Virus record (IMG/VR): IMGVR_UViG_3300037140_000067
Coordinates: 1 to 52,429 of that record
From: a virus
Reading direction: 5' to 3' (one strand)
DNA length: 52,429 nt
In this document: positions 5,977 to 13,014 of the stretch, piece by piece
How positions within the stretch are numbered: the first letter of the stretch is position 1
Layout of the letters: each line of letters starts with the position of its first letter
Notes under the pieces: generated by a model
Told to the model about the DNA's origin: nothing
The model's input: the letters and a program-made list of their open reading frames with translations, nothing else
Database searches by the model: none
Translations under genes and position numbers: made by a program

Positions 5977-6161
5977 TCACAGAAGTCGTAGGAACCAAGC
6001 CCGCCGTCAAGCCCGAAACGCCCGTGAAGCTCAACCGCCACGTCGCGATCGCGCTCACCCACATGAAGCAGGAACGAGACACGCTCGACAAGAAGATCGC
6101 CACCCTCACCGCGGAGCGCGTGAAGGTCCACAAGGCAATTCTGGAGATCGAACCGGAGTAG
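5973..6161 (+). CDS. Small helical protein closing the small-gene cluster
   Basis: 62 aa. The second half (IALTHMKQERDTLDKKIATL) is a clear amphipathic coiled-coil helix; the first 25 residues are low-complexity and proline/lysine-rich. ATGA overlap with the upstream gene. It ends 43 bases before the hairpin terminator at 6205-6228. Confidence 0.6.
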   Translation: MITEVVGTKPAVKPETPVKLNRHVAIALTHMKQERDTLDKKIATLTAERVKVHKAILEIEPE

Positions 6162-6204
6162 AATTTTCCCGAAAGGAATAGGAAAAGAGCAGAGCACAGA
6201 AAAA

Positions 6205-6228
6205 GGCCGGGGAGGCAAAGCCCCGGCC
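6205..6228 (-). terminator. Bidirectional hairpin terminator, strongest leftward
   Basis: Perfect 8-bp GC stem GGCCGGGG (6205-6212)/CCCCGGCC (6221-6228) with an 8-base loop. On the minus strand it is followed at once by TTTTT, making a canonical intrinsic terminator for the gene at 6249-6722. In the plus direction it is followed only by ATATCTGTCTTT, so it may stop the rightward small-gene cluster less efficiently. Confidence 0.85.
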
Positions 6229-6248
6229 ATATCTGTCTTTGCGACCCT

Positions 6249-6722
6249 CTAGGTCGTTTGGTTGAACGTGATGCCGGTGGGCAGGTTGTTTACAGGAGCG
6301 GACGGCGGGATGGTCGAGCTGACGCTCATGTTGGGGTTGCTGGCGCTGGCTGCGGCGTAGGAGAACGCCAGCGGGGTCGTGGTGCTCTCCACCCACCCTG
6401 CCGGATAGCTTACGCTCACAACCAGGCCAGTCGAGTCCACAGAAGGCGAGACGGCGGGATCGTTCGATACGACGGTGAAGGTTGAGTCGGCGGGGTAGAC
6501 TGCGCCGGCCGGGACGAGAGTTCCGGTAAAGACCTGGGACTGTCCTGCTGCTGTTGAGTTCATGGTGATCTCCGTGAATGTGATTGCGGTTGGGGTGGGG
6601 TGATGCTGTTCGTGGAGCTCGTGCAGAATTTCGCGCTCGGTGCGAAGGATCTCATCTTCGCGGCGAAGGATGGCACCGAGTTCGGGATTGTCGGGATCTG
6701 GGCGGCGCCGTCGGTGGGACAT
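6249..6722 (-). CDS. Helix plus Ig-like beta domain protein
   Basis: 157 aa. Residues 1-45 are charged and helical (REDEILRTEREILHELHEQH). From about residue 46 the sequence turns into Ser/Thr/Val-rich beta strands (FTGTLVPAGAVYPADSTFTV) ending in FNQTT, typical of Ig-like domains on phage surface proteins. It could decorate the virion or bind carbohydrate; this is inference. It ends just before a strong leftward terminator, and the gene before it is the small membrane protein at 6747-6908. Confidence 0.65.
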   Translation of the reverse strand: MSHRRRRPDPDNPELGAILRREDEILRTEREILHELHEQHHPTPTAITFTEITMNSTAAGQSQVFTGTLVPAGAVYPADSTFTVVSNDPAVSPSVDSTGLVVSVSYPAGWVESTTTPLAFSYAAASASNPNMSVSSTIPPSAPVNNLPTGITFNQTT

Positions 6723-6746
6723 TTCAGAGTCTCCGAATGAATAGTA

Positions 6747-6908
6747 CTACAGGCCAGGAATGAGTTTCAGCACCAGAAGGATGAGCAGGATGAATAGAAT
6801 TAGGCCAACGGCCCCGCCGCCATACTGAATGTGTGGGTTTGGAGTCGCTATGGCGAACGGCCCAGCCCAGCAGAGAAGGATGAGCACGACAAGCAATATC
6901 AGGATCAT
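6747..6908 (-). CDS. Two-helix small membrane protein, DUF3309-like
   Basis: 53 aa. Hydrophobic helix (MILILLVVLILLCWAGPFA), short polar turn with NPHIQYGGG, then a second helix (AVGLILFILLILLVLKL). This hairpin layout with a central Tyr-Gly-Gly-Gly matches the small DUF3309 type of bacterial membrane protein, function unknown. The ATG at 6908 has GAGG before it; a much longer upstream reading through the tandem repeat is spurious. A holin role is possible because of the size and topology, but the lysis genes lie elsewhere (26944-28561). Confidence 0.6.
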   Translation of the reverse strand: MILILLVVLILLCWAGPFAIATPNPHIQYGGGAVGLILFILLILLVLKLIPGL

Positions 6909-6972
6909 TGGACGTACCTCGCAGACATCATACGCCCATAAGATGCGATTCGACGCCCTCGCGGAGAGGATG

Positions 6973-7008
6973 TTTGCGGAGTTGTTTGCGGAGTTGTTTG
7001 CGGGCGTG
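6973..7008. repeat. 12-base tandem repeat, about three units
   Basis: TTTGCGGAGTTG occurs at 6973-6984 and 6985-6996, followed by a diverged third unit TTTGCGGGCGTG at 6997-7008. Too short for CRISPR; could be iterons or slippage. Confidence 0.7.
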
Positions 7009-7086
7009 GTGCGTGCGCGGGGGAGCCTGCTGTGTGGACACGCTCTTGAGGACTTGCCCCGCGCTGAGAAGCATAGCACACAACAG

Positions 7087-7108
7087 AAAACCCCTCCGAA
7101 GAGGGGGC
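7087..7108 (-). terminator. Intrinsic terminator with UUCG tetraloop, leftward
   Basis: On the minus strand: CCCCTC, loop TTCG, GAGGGG, then TTTT. The UUCG tetraloop is exceptionally stable and typical of strong terminators. It implies a leftward transcript coming from above 7108, where only a tiny frame (7122-7235) is visible, and it insulates the downstream genes at 6747-6908. Confidence 0.75.
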
Positions 7109-7121
7109 TTCTGGATCACGC

Positions 7122-7235
7122 TTAGGAGGCGGTGTTCGGATGTATCTGCCAGGACTCACTCGAACATTTACATCTTGACACATTTAGACGTTTTATGCAA
7201 GCATGAAGTTGCCAGCGATTCACATATGCGGACAT
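7122..7235 (-). CDS. Possible 37-aa leftward gene ending at a terminator
   Basis: Starts MSAYVNRWQLHACIKRLNVS and ends 13 bases before the UUCG terminator. A weak GGGAG lies close to the start. The only argument for it is its position directly ahead of a strong leftward terminator; the same transcript could equally be a small RNA. No homology recognised. Confidence 0.25.
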   Translation of the reverse strand: MSAYVNRWQLHACIKRLNVSRCKCSSESWQIHPNTAS

Positions 7236-7504
7236 TCTCCCGACAATTCGGCTTGAACTCCCCAAAGACTACGTGCGTCTTGGCCGCTGCATTGCGCTCA
7301 ATCGGCTTATACCCGAGAGAGTAACCGGCCCCTTGCGCGCGCTACGCGTGCCCCTGGTCGATAGAGGAGCGTCCTTCTTCGGGAGGCGTGCGTAAGCAAA
7401 TGGGGCTTGTAGCCTGTCAGGGGTCCATACGAGCTAACGGCATACCGTTACTTCCCTGCTGAGAGTAAGTACCCTTGCTTTCAGTCTGTCCACCGAACAC
7501 TGGC

Positions 7505-7514
7505 ATTATCAATT
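7505..7514. repeat. 10-base flanking repeat, left (ATTATCAATT)
   Basis: Identical to 7884-7893. The two copies bracket the HNH endonuclease gene. In AT-rich sequence this may be chance, but it could mark the edges of an inserted homing-type gene. Confidence 0.4.
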
Positions 7515-7554
7515 GGTTTTAGTCTTAGTTCTTGCTTCTAAAGGGGTTTATAGG

Positions 7555-7884
7555 ATGGATTACAAGGTGTCTTATGAATGGCCTACATCGAGCATAGCCT
7601 ACGGGAAGGAACACTTCCGCGAGAGCCGCTTGAAGACAAAGTATGGAATGACGGGCGAACAATTCGATCTCCTACTCCAAGATCAGGGCGGAGTTTGTAA
7701 AATATGTGGAAAAACTAATGCCCCAACCAGAATGAATTTGCTCGGAGTCGATCACTGCCACGCCACCGGGAAAATTAGGGGGCTGCTTTGCATAAAGTGC
7801 AATTCAGGACTCGGATTTTTTGAGGATGACATAAACCGCATGAAAGCAGCTATTGAATACCTCCTTTGTTCGCGCACACAATAA
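7555..7884 (+). CDS. HNH nuclease of the recombination endonuclease VII type
   Basis: 109 aa. Zinc-binding CKICGK (C48, C51), catalytic DHCHATGKIRGLLCIKCN (residues 66-83) and the following LGFFEDDINRMKAAIEYL helix are the hallmarks of the phage endonuclease VII family, which resolves branched DNA in T4; many stand-alone relatives are mobile HNH genes. The start is ATG 7555, since the preceding residues in frame are low-complexity. The gene is more AT-rich than its neighbours, lacks a strong ribosome site and is bracketed by a 10-base repeat, all consistent with a recent insertion. Either junction resolution before packaging or homing is possible. Confidence 0.85.
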   Translation: MDYKVSYEWPTSSIAYGKEHFRESRLKTKYGMTGEQFDLLLQDQGGVCKICGKTNAPTRMNLLGVDHCHATGKIRGLLCIKCNSGLGFFEDDINRMKAAIEYLLCSRTQ

Positions 7885-7893
7885 TTATCAATT
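7884..7893. repeat. 10-base flanking repeat, right (ATTATCAATT)
   Basis: Matches 7505-7514. Starts on the last base of the HNH stop codon. Confidence 0.4.
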
Positions 7894-7921
7894 CTCCTAA
7901 TTTCGTGTTATTGTAAATCTC

Positions 7922-8149
7922 GTGAAGTCAAAGAAGCCCAGACCGAAGACGTGCCCTCTCTGCCGGAATCGGTACTGCTTGGCAATGGCTCAAGTCCACC
8001 CGGAAGTCGAGATAGCCTACGTGCCCCGGAATGAATGGCCTAAGAGTGTGGTAGAGAAGATGGACGCCGCGCTTGGGCGAACACCCCCCGACCGCATCAC
8101 CCAGGCCCGCAAGCAAGCGGAGGAATTACTTCAGAAGGTGACAACGTGA
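7922..8149 (+). CDS. Small zinc-finger-like protein
   Basis: 75 aa from a GTG. The N-terminus is basic with TCPLCRNRYC (C11, C14, C20), possibly half a zinc site, and the C-terminus is a helix (RITQARKQAEELLQKV). The stop overlaps the GTG of the HTH gene that follows. Probably regulatory or DNA-binding given its neighbour, but this is inference. The AT-rich gap before it (7894-7921) could contain a promoter; I could not fix its boxes. Confidence 0.6.
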   Translation: MKSKKPRPKTCPLCRNRYCLAMAQVHPEVEIAYVPRNEWPKSVVEKMDAALGRTPPDRITQARKQAEELLQKVTT

Positions 8150-8391
8150 TCGACGAGGCCACCAGGATTCGGGTTATAAGAGCTATCCTCGGTCTGGAGT
8201 CTCAGGCGTTCGCGGCCAAGATTGGCGTCACTCCCTGCACGATGAGCAACTGGGAGAAGGGCCGATCCACCCCGCAGCGGGCTTTCCGAAAAAAACTATC
8301 AGAGCTTTGCGAAGAACATAAAATTTGCTTTCTGCCAAGCGGATGTCCCGTGCTGCAGGAAGACCTCATGCCCGTTCAGGAGACGACGTAA
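8146..8391 (+). CDS. XRE-family helix-turn-helix regulator
   Basis: 81 aa. Residues 6-45 form the HTH: IRVIRAILGLESQAFAAKIG, then VTPCTMSNWEKGRSTPQR, the classic turn and recognition helix with a W-E-x-G-R ending. The C-terminal part carries HKICFLPSGCPV with two cysteines. Starts at a GTG overlapping the upstream gene and overlaps the next gene as TAATG, so it is embedded at the head of the late operon. It may control late transcription or host genes. Confidence 0.75.
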   Translation: MIDEATRIRVIRAILGLESQAFAAKIGVTPCTMSNWEKGRSTPQRAFRKKLSELCEEHKICFLPSGCPVLQEDLMPVQETT

Positions 8392-8795
8392 TGGCTGAAA
8401 CTGCAATCAGTGTGCCGTTCGACAGTGGCGAAATCAAGGAAATCGCCGTAGCCGAGTTCAAGAAGAGACTCGACCAGCTTTCACCCCTGAGTGGGGCTAA
8501 GGAGTATGGAGCCTTCGAGATCGACTTCGCTCACACCATCCGGCTGCATCGCACGTCGGGCATTGACACGGTGGACAAGCAGACTCTCGCGTGGGGCCAT
8601 GTCGAGGGCGGAAAGATCGACGACGCTCCGGCTGACGAAGTGGAGAAGATCGTTGCCCTTCACGAGACGTACAAGAGCGACCCGGACGTGAACGGGGAAC
8701 GGCTCAAGCACCAAATGCCGCTCACTGTGGAGTCCCGCGACGGGAAAGGGAACATGGTTCGCAAGCGGGTAAAAGTGGCGGATGATGGGAAGTGA
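8391..8795 (+). CDS. Hypothetical protein upstream of terminase genes
   Basis: 134 aa. Alpha/beta sequence with a charged middle (GGKIDDAPADEVEKIVALHE) and a basic C-terminus (MVRKRVKVADDGK). No family recognised. Its start overlaps the HTH stop codon and its end overlaps the next gene by 14 bases. The position just ahead of packaging genes is its only functional clue. Confidence 0.7.
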   Translation: MAETAISVPFDSGEIKEIAVAEFKKRLDQLSPLSGAKEYGAFEIDFAHTIRLHRTSGIDTVDKQTLAWGHVEGGKIDDAPADEVEKIVALHETYKSDPDVNGERLKHQMPLTVESRDGKGNMVRKRVKVADDGK

Positions 8796-9000
8796 CAATG
8801 AACTCCTCATCCGCATCGCGGAAGCCGTCGAGCGACTGGCCGGAGAACTCTGCAAGCCCATCCCCAGGCCGAAGCGGAAGGCGCGGATCGGCGTCGCGCT
8901 CTACACGGAAGAAGAGCGCAACCGCGAAGCCCTCCGGAAAGCGGCGAAGTCGAAACAGGAGAGACGAAGTGCTGCGAAGGCTGGACGTATCGACGGATGA
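8782..9000 (+). CDS. Small basic helical protein
   Basis: 72 aa. MMGSDNELLIRIAEAVERLA is an amphipathic helix, followed by a Pro/Lys/Arg-rich linker (KPIPRPKRKARIG) and a second basic helix (EEERNREALRKAAKSKQERR). Strongly positive overall, so nucleic-acid binding is plausible. It overlaps the start of the terminase small subunit candidate by 32 bases; the other frame over this stretch is serine/arginine-rich noise. Confidence 0.6.
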   Translation: MMGSDNELLIRIAEAVERLAGELCKPIPRPKRKARIGVALYTEEERNREALRKAAKSKQERRSAAKAGRIDG

Positions 9001-9589
9001 GCTTGCCGACCAGCCGCAAATCATGCCTATCTTGCGGCAGAACGGCATCCACCCCGACCGACTGGTAGAAGTCCTCCGCTGTGACGACGAACCGGACTCT
9101 CTGACGTTCATCAAACTGTGGGACACGCTTACCCCGGCCTCGCGCTCGCTGGCGGGCCTTGAGGCGATTGCGCTTTCCGCCGACCTCACCCCTCGGCGGC
9201 TGTGGGAACTCTTTCAGGGGGCTGCGCTGATGCAGTCACGGGCGTCCATCTCGGCCATGATCGCGCTGGAGCTTCCCGGCATCATCCGCGAGACAATCAA
9301 GCAGGCGAAGAAGCCGAAGGGCCAGTACGATCGCGAGCATGTGTTCAAGTTCTCGCGGATGTTCCCCACTCCGAAGGGCTCCGTGAACAACTTCAATTTC
9401 GGCGATAAGGAGAAGGCGCTGGAAGAGGGCGACGATGACGACAGTGGCGACCTGATGCCTGCGGACGATGTGCTTATGCGGGCGTCGAAGGCGATGAACC
9501 CGACGAAGGCTCTGCCGAAGCCGAAGGCGGTTGAGATTCTTGAGGGCGACGTGGAAGAGGAGGAAGACGACGATGGAGCTGAACCCTAA
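8969..9589 (+). CDS. Putative terminase small subunit
   Basis: 206 aa. The GTG at 8969 follows AGGAGA; earlier in-frame codons overlap the previous gene and look spurious. The sequence is helical (LRRLDVSTDELADQPQIMPI; SADLTPRRLWELFQGAALMQ), with a helix-turn-helix-like central part, then an acidic tail (EEGDDDDSGD, EEEEDDDGAEP). Small terminase subunits bind the packaging site and load the large subunit. The assignment rests on position, two genes before the large terminase, helical content and size, not on a signature motif. Confidence 0.5.
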   Translation: MLRRLDVSTDELADQPQIMPILRQNGIHPDRLVEVLRCDDEPDSLTFIKLWDTLTPASRSLAGLEAIALSADLTPRRLWELFQGAALMQSRASISAMIALELPGIIRETIKQAKKPKGQYDREHVFKFSRMFPTPKGSVNNFNFGDKEKALEEGDDDDSGDLMPADDVLMRASKAMNPTKALPKPKAVEILEGDVEEEEDDDGAEP

Positions 9590-9824
9590 CCACCCAGCAA
9601 CGCAAGGGGTGCATGACCACTGGCATAAAATCTGTGCTCTCATTATGCTCAAGATGGGTCTTACCACGCTAACCATATCGCCAAACGAGATAGAGAAGTT
9701 GGGCGATTGCGTCGTCAATATCGCCATCCGTTTCGACGACACAAAAGGGATCGAATTGTTCATCATTGACGACTTGGAAACGGCGAAGATTATGGCGCGA
9801 CGCGAGGGAGGACTACCAGTATGA
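9573..9824 (+). CDS. Hypothetical protein between terminase genes
   Basis: 83 aa. An alpha/beta pattern: a helical N-terminal half (HDHWHKICALIMLKMGLTTL) and strands at VVNIAIRF and GIELFIIDDLE. Overlaps the upstream gene by 17 bases and the next by 4. No family recognised. Confidence 0.65.
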   Translation: MELNPNHPATQGVHDHWHKICALIMLKMGLTTLTISPNEIEKLGDCVVNIAIRFDDTKGIELFIIDDLETAKIMARREGGLPV

Positions 9825-10384
9825 GCACAGTGGAGGAAAACACTCTTGAAATTGGCGTAGTGAATGGTGAAGTAGTCATCAACCATCCTCATCTGAAACC
9901 CGATGCGGATGGCGTGGGTCACATCGTATTCTCGCCAGAACAGGCACGCAACCTAGCGCAGATACTCGTCAAGAACGCTATTCAGGCAGAGCATGAGGAG
10001 CGGCACGCAAAAGAAGTGGAACGCTTGAAGAATGTTCCTCCCGTTGATCGGAGTGCTCGCATACTAGCCAGTGGAGAGTCTGTTCCCGAAGATCAGAGTC
10101 ACACTGCGTTGAAGTCCAACGGCCAGCAGCAGGACTATGTTGTGCTCGCGCCGGGAGAACGCTCTAAGGGATTCGTACGTCCTTACCGCGACTCCTACAA
10201 ACATCTGAAGTGCGGAAAAATCACAACCATGAGTCGCGCCATTTCCGAGACATATGCGCGTGATCCGCATTTTTATTCAGGGACTTTCTGCACGACATGC
10301 TGCGGACACTTCCCAATTGGCGAGGATGGCGATTTCGTCTGGTACGAGATGGACGGCACGACTGGCCCCAAGGTCGGGACATAG
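9821..10384 (+). CDS. Hypothetical protein with C-terminal zinc-binding module
   Basis: 187 aa. The N-terminal half contains a helix (SPEQARNLAQILVKNAIQAE) and a charged linker. The C-terminal 45 residues hold HFYSGTFCTTCCGHFPIGED then FVWYEMDGTTGPKVGT, a compact Cys/His module also found at the end of other phage proteins near packaging genes. Function unknown. Its stop is four bases before the large terminase start. Confidence 0.65.
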   Translation: MSTVEENTLEIGVVNGEVVINHPHLKPDADGVGHIVFSPEQARNLAQILVKNAIQAEHEERHAKEVERLKNVPPVDRSARILASGESVPEDQSHTALKSNGQQQDYVVLAPGERSKGFVRPYRDSYKHLKCGKITTMSRAISETYARDPHFYSGTFCTTCCGHFPIGEDGDFVWYEMDGTTGPKVGT

Positions 10385-10387
10385 CAC

Positions 10388-12523
10388 ATGTTCGCTGATT
10401 CGGTGATCGAATCCAAACTCGACCTACTCGAAGCCGAGTTTGGGTGGCGTCCAAAGCCCCATTCCATCGAAGAAGTAGACGCTTGGAAAAAGCAGCTTGC
10501 CACGGCCTTTGAGGAAGACTCCAAAGGCAACATCTACATGAAGCGCAAGCTCACCAAGTCAGAGCAGCGATTCATCGAGAATGAGCGCCTGATGGTCAGT
10601 GCGTCGTGCGGCTATTTCCTCACCCGCTACTACTACATCAAAGCCAAGAACCGCATCCTCCGCTTCGTGTTTCGCAGTGGGCAGTGGATTGTGTGGCGCA
10701 TCCTGCAAGAGTTGGACGCGATGGGTGTGTCGAAAGAGCTTCAGGTGCTGAAGGCCCGCAAGCTCGGCATCTCGACCCTCGCGGAAGGCATTATGACGTG
10801 GGGCGCACTCTTCATCCCCGGAGCGGCCTCGCAGATTGGATCTGCCGACGCGCAGAAAACTCAAGTCATGCTCGGTATGATGACGCTGGCCATCGACCAG
10901 CTACCATCATGGCTTCCTCCAACGCAGACGCGCTCGAAAACGAAGTCCGACCGAGCCATGCTGGAGTTCGAGCACATCGGCTCGCTCATCATCGTGCAGC
11001 CGGGTTCGATGATGGGCGGCATGGGACAGGGCACGACGCCGACCATGATCCATTTATCTGAGGTCAGTCAATTTACCAACCCGGTCCAGCAGCTTGACGA
11101 AGGACTGCTCAAGGCGGTCGAGTCCAGCCCCGAGGTTGTCTTCATTCTGGAGTCGACCGGAGACGCCGGCCATCGTTCCGCATGGTGGTGGACGGAGCAG
11201 TGGATTGCAAATCGAGACAATTACTGGCAGGGCGGATCGCGGTTCCTGCCAGTGTTCCTGCCGTGGCACACGACGCCCGAACTTTACCCCGGCGAGCATT
11301 GGCTCAAGAAGTTCCCCATGCCGGAGGGCTTCACTCCGAATCAAGACACCATCGACCACGTAACCCGCGCCGAAGCCTACGTGCGCAACACGGAGATGCT
11401 GAGTCGTGTGATCGGCAAGGATTGGACAATGCCGCTCACCCAGCAGTGGTATTGGCAGTACAACTACCTCGATCACAAGCGGCGGAGGGTCGAAAAGTCA
11501 TGGTTCCGCCAGATGCCGTGCGACGACTACGAGGCTCTTTTGGGCGAGCGTGACAAGGTGTACTCGCAGGATGCGATTGACGCCGTTGCGGACACCGTAG
11601 GCAAGGCCAGCGTCTACATGCTGGCTGGCGACGGCATGGAAGAGAAGCGCGAGCCCGAGGAGGCGCAAATCTGGTATGGCGCTGAGGCTCCCGCGCGCCA
11701 GCGGTTCCACTGGACCACGCCGAAGAAAGACAAAATGGAGTGGATGCTGGTGCCGCTCGCGCCTGTACCTGAGTTGACGTTCGACCCGCTCGAAAAGTTG
11801 CTGATCTGGAAGGAGCCGGAAGAGGGATACGACTACTCGGTTGGCGACGATACCGGGACGGGCGTTGGCGGCGACCGCTTCATCCTGAACGTCACCCGCC
11901 ACGGAACGAACGAGTTCCCCGACGAGCAGGTTGCGGAGTTCGCATCGGACTCGATCCCTACGGCGGAGCAGTACGCATGGATCGCGGCGGTGACGGCCTA
12001 CTATGCGAAGTACATGAATCCGGGGCCGAAGGGACATCCCAAGATTTGCCCTGAGATGCGGCGGAAGTTTGGCGACCTCCCCTACCACCAGACGCAATTG
12101 CTGGGCTTCCGGCGGTGGCATGAGTGGGGGCAGGGGTTCGACCGCAAGACGTTCGAGGATAAGGTTGGCAAGCACGGGCGCATCGGCTGGTTCACGAACG
12201 AGTGGAGCCGTCCGATGCTGCTTTCAGCCTTCCAGTATGCGGTCGAAAACGGCTGGTATGTGGTGCGGTCGAAGTGGCTTCAGGACGAGATGAAAGAGTT
12301 GGAGCAGAAGTTCATGGCGTCGGGCAAGACCCGCGTAGATCACGCATCGGGAAAGCATGACGACCGGGTATTCGCGGCGGCGATGGCGTATTGGACACTG
12401 CATCAGCGCAGTGAAATGATGCAAAGGATGAAATTACGCTATGAGCAGCCCCAAAAGAGTGGGATTATTATTGAGCGAGGGCCAGCGGTGATGACGGTGG
12501 AAATTACGGGGAAAACGCGATGA
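10388..12523 (+). CDS. terL: Terminase large subunit
   Basis: 711 aa. The packaging motor ATPase and nuclease that fills the prohead. ATPase: a Walker A of the deviant terminase type LKARKLGIST (121-130), Walker B MIHLSE (220-225) and coupling motif FILESTG (252-258). Nuclease: YSVGDDTG (483-490) supplies the first catalytic aspartate, and KHDDRVFAAAMAYW (656-669) the last acidic motif, so both domains look intact. The protein is longer than many terminases because of an N-terminal extension and an insert between the domains. It is followed at once (ATGA) by a small gene and then the portal, the usual order. Confidence 0.93.
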   Translation: MFADSVIESKLDLLEAEFGWRPKPHSIEEVDAWKKQLATAFEEDSKGNIYMKRKLTKSEQRFIENERLMVSASCGYFLTRYYYIKAKNRILRFVFRSGQWIVWRILQELDAMGVSKELQVLKARKLGISTLAEGIMTWGALFIPGAASQIGSADAQKTQVMLGMMTLAIDQLPSWLPPTQTRSKTKSDRAMLEFEHIGSLIIVQPGSMMGGMGQGTTPTMIHLSEVSQFTNPVQQLDEGLLKAVESSPEVVFILESTGDAGHRSAWWWTEQWIANRDNYWQGGSRFLPVFLPWHTTPELYPGEHWLKKFPMPEGFTPNQDTIDHVTRAEAYVRNTEMLSRVIGKDWTMPLTQQWYWQYNYLDHKRRRVEKSWFRQMPCDDYEALLGERDKVYSQDAIDAVADTVGKASVYMLAGDGMEEKREPEEAQIWYGAEAPARQRFHWTTPKKDKMEWMLVPLAPVPELTFDPLEKLLIWKEPEEGYDYSVGDDTGTGVGGDRFILNVTRHGTNEFPDEQVAEFASDSIPTAEQYAWIAAVTAYYAKYMNPGPKGHPKICPEMRRKFGDLPYHQTQLLGFRRWHEWGQGFDRKTFEDKVGKHGRIGWFTNEWSRPMLLSAFQYAVENGWYVVRSKWLQDEMKELEQKFMASGKTRVDHASGKHDDRVFAAAMAYWTLHQRSEMMQRMKLRYEQPQKSGIIIERGPAVMTVEITGKTR

Positions 12524-13014
12524 TAATCGAGAGCAACGCGAAGCCCACCCAATCCGACCGCGTAGTAGCCTATTTCGTCTCGATCAAGGGCGAGAAGATG
12601 CTGGCCCCGGACACCCGCGTATCGGTGATTGACTGCGGCTTGCACCCTCTCCAGTGGCGCCGGGAAGAGGCCGTAGGGGCGAAGGAGATTGAACGACTCT
12701 CGGTTGACCTCAGCCGCCAGTTGTGGGACAAGAAGCGGGGCATGACCGCCGCGCAGCACCTTCGGGAGAAGAAGTTCATCGACGAAGTAAAGATTCGCTG
12801 TCGGCTTCGCATCGCGCAGGCGTACTCTGAGAACGATGCCGCGATGAACCGCCGCATACTGGCGAGTGTCGAGAAGCGCGAGGAAGACTTGGTAAGCATG
12901 ATCGTATCGACGTTTGACGTATCGAAGCGCACCTCGGCGCTGGCGATTGAGATTTCTCCAGAGTCGGTGAACCCGCACTCGATGGGGAAGAAGAAGGCGG
13001 GCATCTGTGGCTAG
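12520..13014 (+). CDS. Hypothetical protein between terminase and portal
   Basis: 164 aa. A beta-like first third (VVAYFVSIKGEKMLAPDTRV) is followed by helices rich in Arg, Lys and Glu (RREEAVGAKEIERLSVDLSR; REKKFIDEVKIRCRLRIAQA). Overlaps both neighbours slightly. Function unknown; conserved position suggests a head or packaging accessory role. Confidence 0.7.
   Translation: MIIESNAKPTQSDRVVAYFVSIKGEKMLAPDTRVSVIDCGLHPLQWRREEAVGAKEIERLSVDLSRQLWDKKRGMTAAQHLREKKFIDEVKIRCRLRIAQAYSENDAAMNRRILASVEKREEDLVSMIVSTFDVSKRTSALAIEISPESVNPHSMGKKKAGICG

Larger units (their letters stand above)
6909..7554. other. Long weakly coding region
   Basis: 646 bases without a confident gene. It holds a 12-base tandem repeat (6973-7008), a leftward terminator (7087-7108), a 37-aa leftward reading frame just above it (7122-7235), a 32-codon rightward frame ending at 7324 starting MRTFSRQFGLNSPKT, and a small hairpin TAACGG-CATA-CCGTTA at 7435-7450. 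I looked for a tRNA cloverleaf in 7330-7510 and found none. The stretch ends in AT-rich sequence before the HNH gene. A non-coding RNA is possible. Confidence 0.5.

Noticed and set aside
6973-7008. CRISPR array
   Set aside because: Unit is 12 bases, adjacent without spacers, only three units.
7330-7510. tRNA or other known RNA gene
   Set aside because: Only a 6-bp hairpin at 7435-7450 was found; no cloverleaf with T-loop and anticodon arm.
8792-8968. N-terminal extension of the small-terminase candidate
   Set aside because: Ser/Arg-rich noise overlapping the 72-aa gene in another frame; the GTG at 8969 has a proper AGGAGA site.
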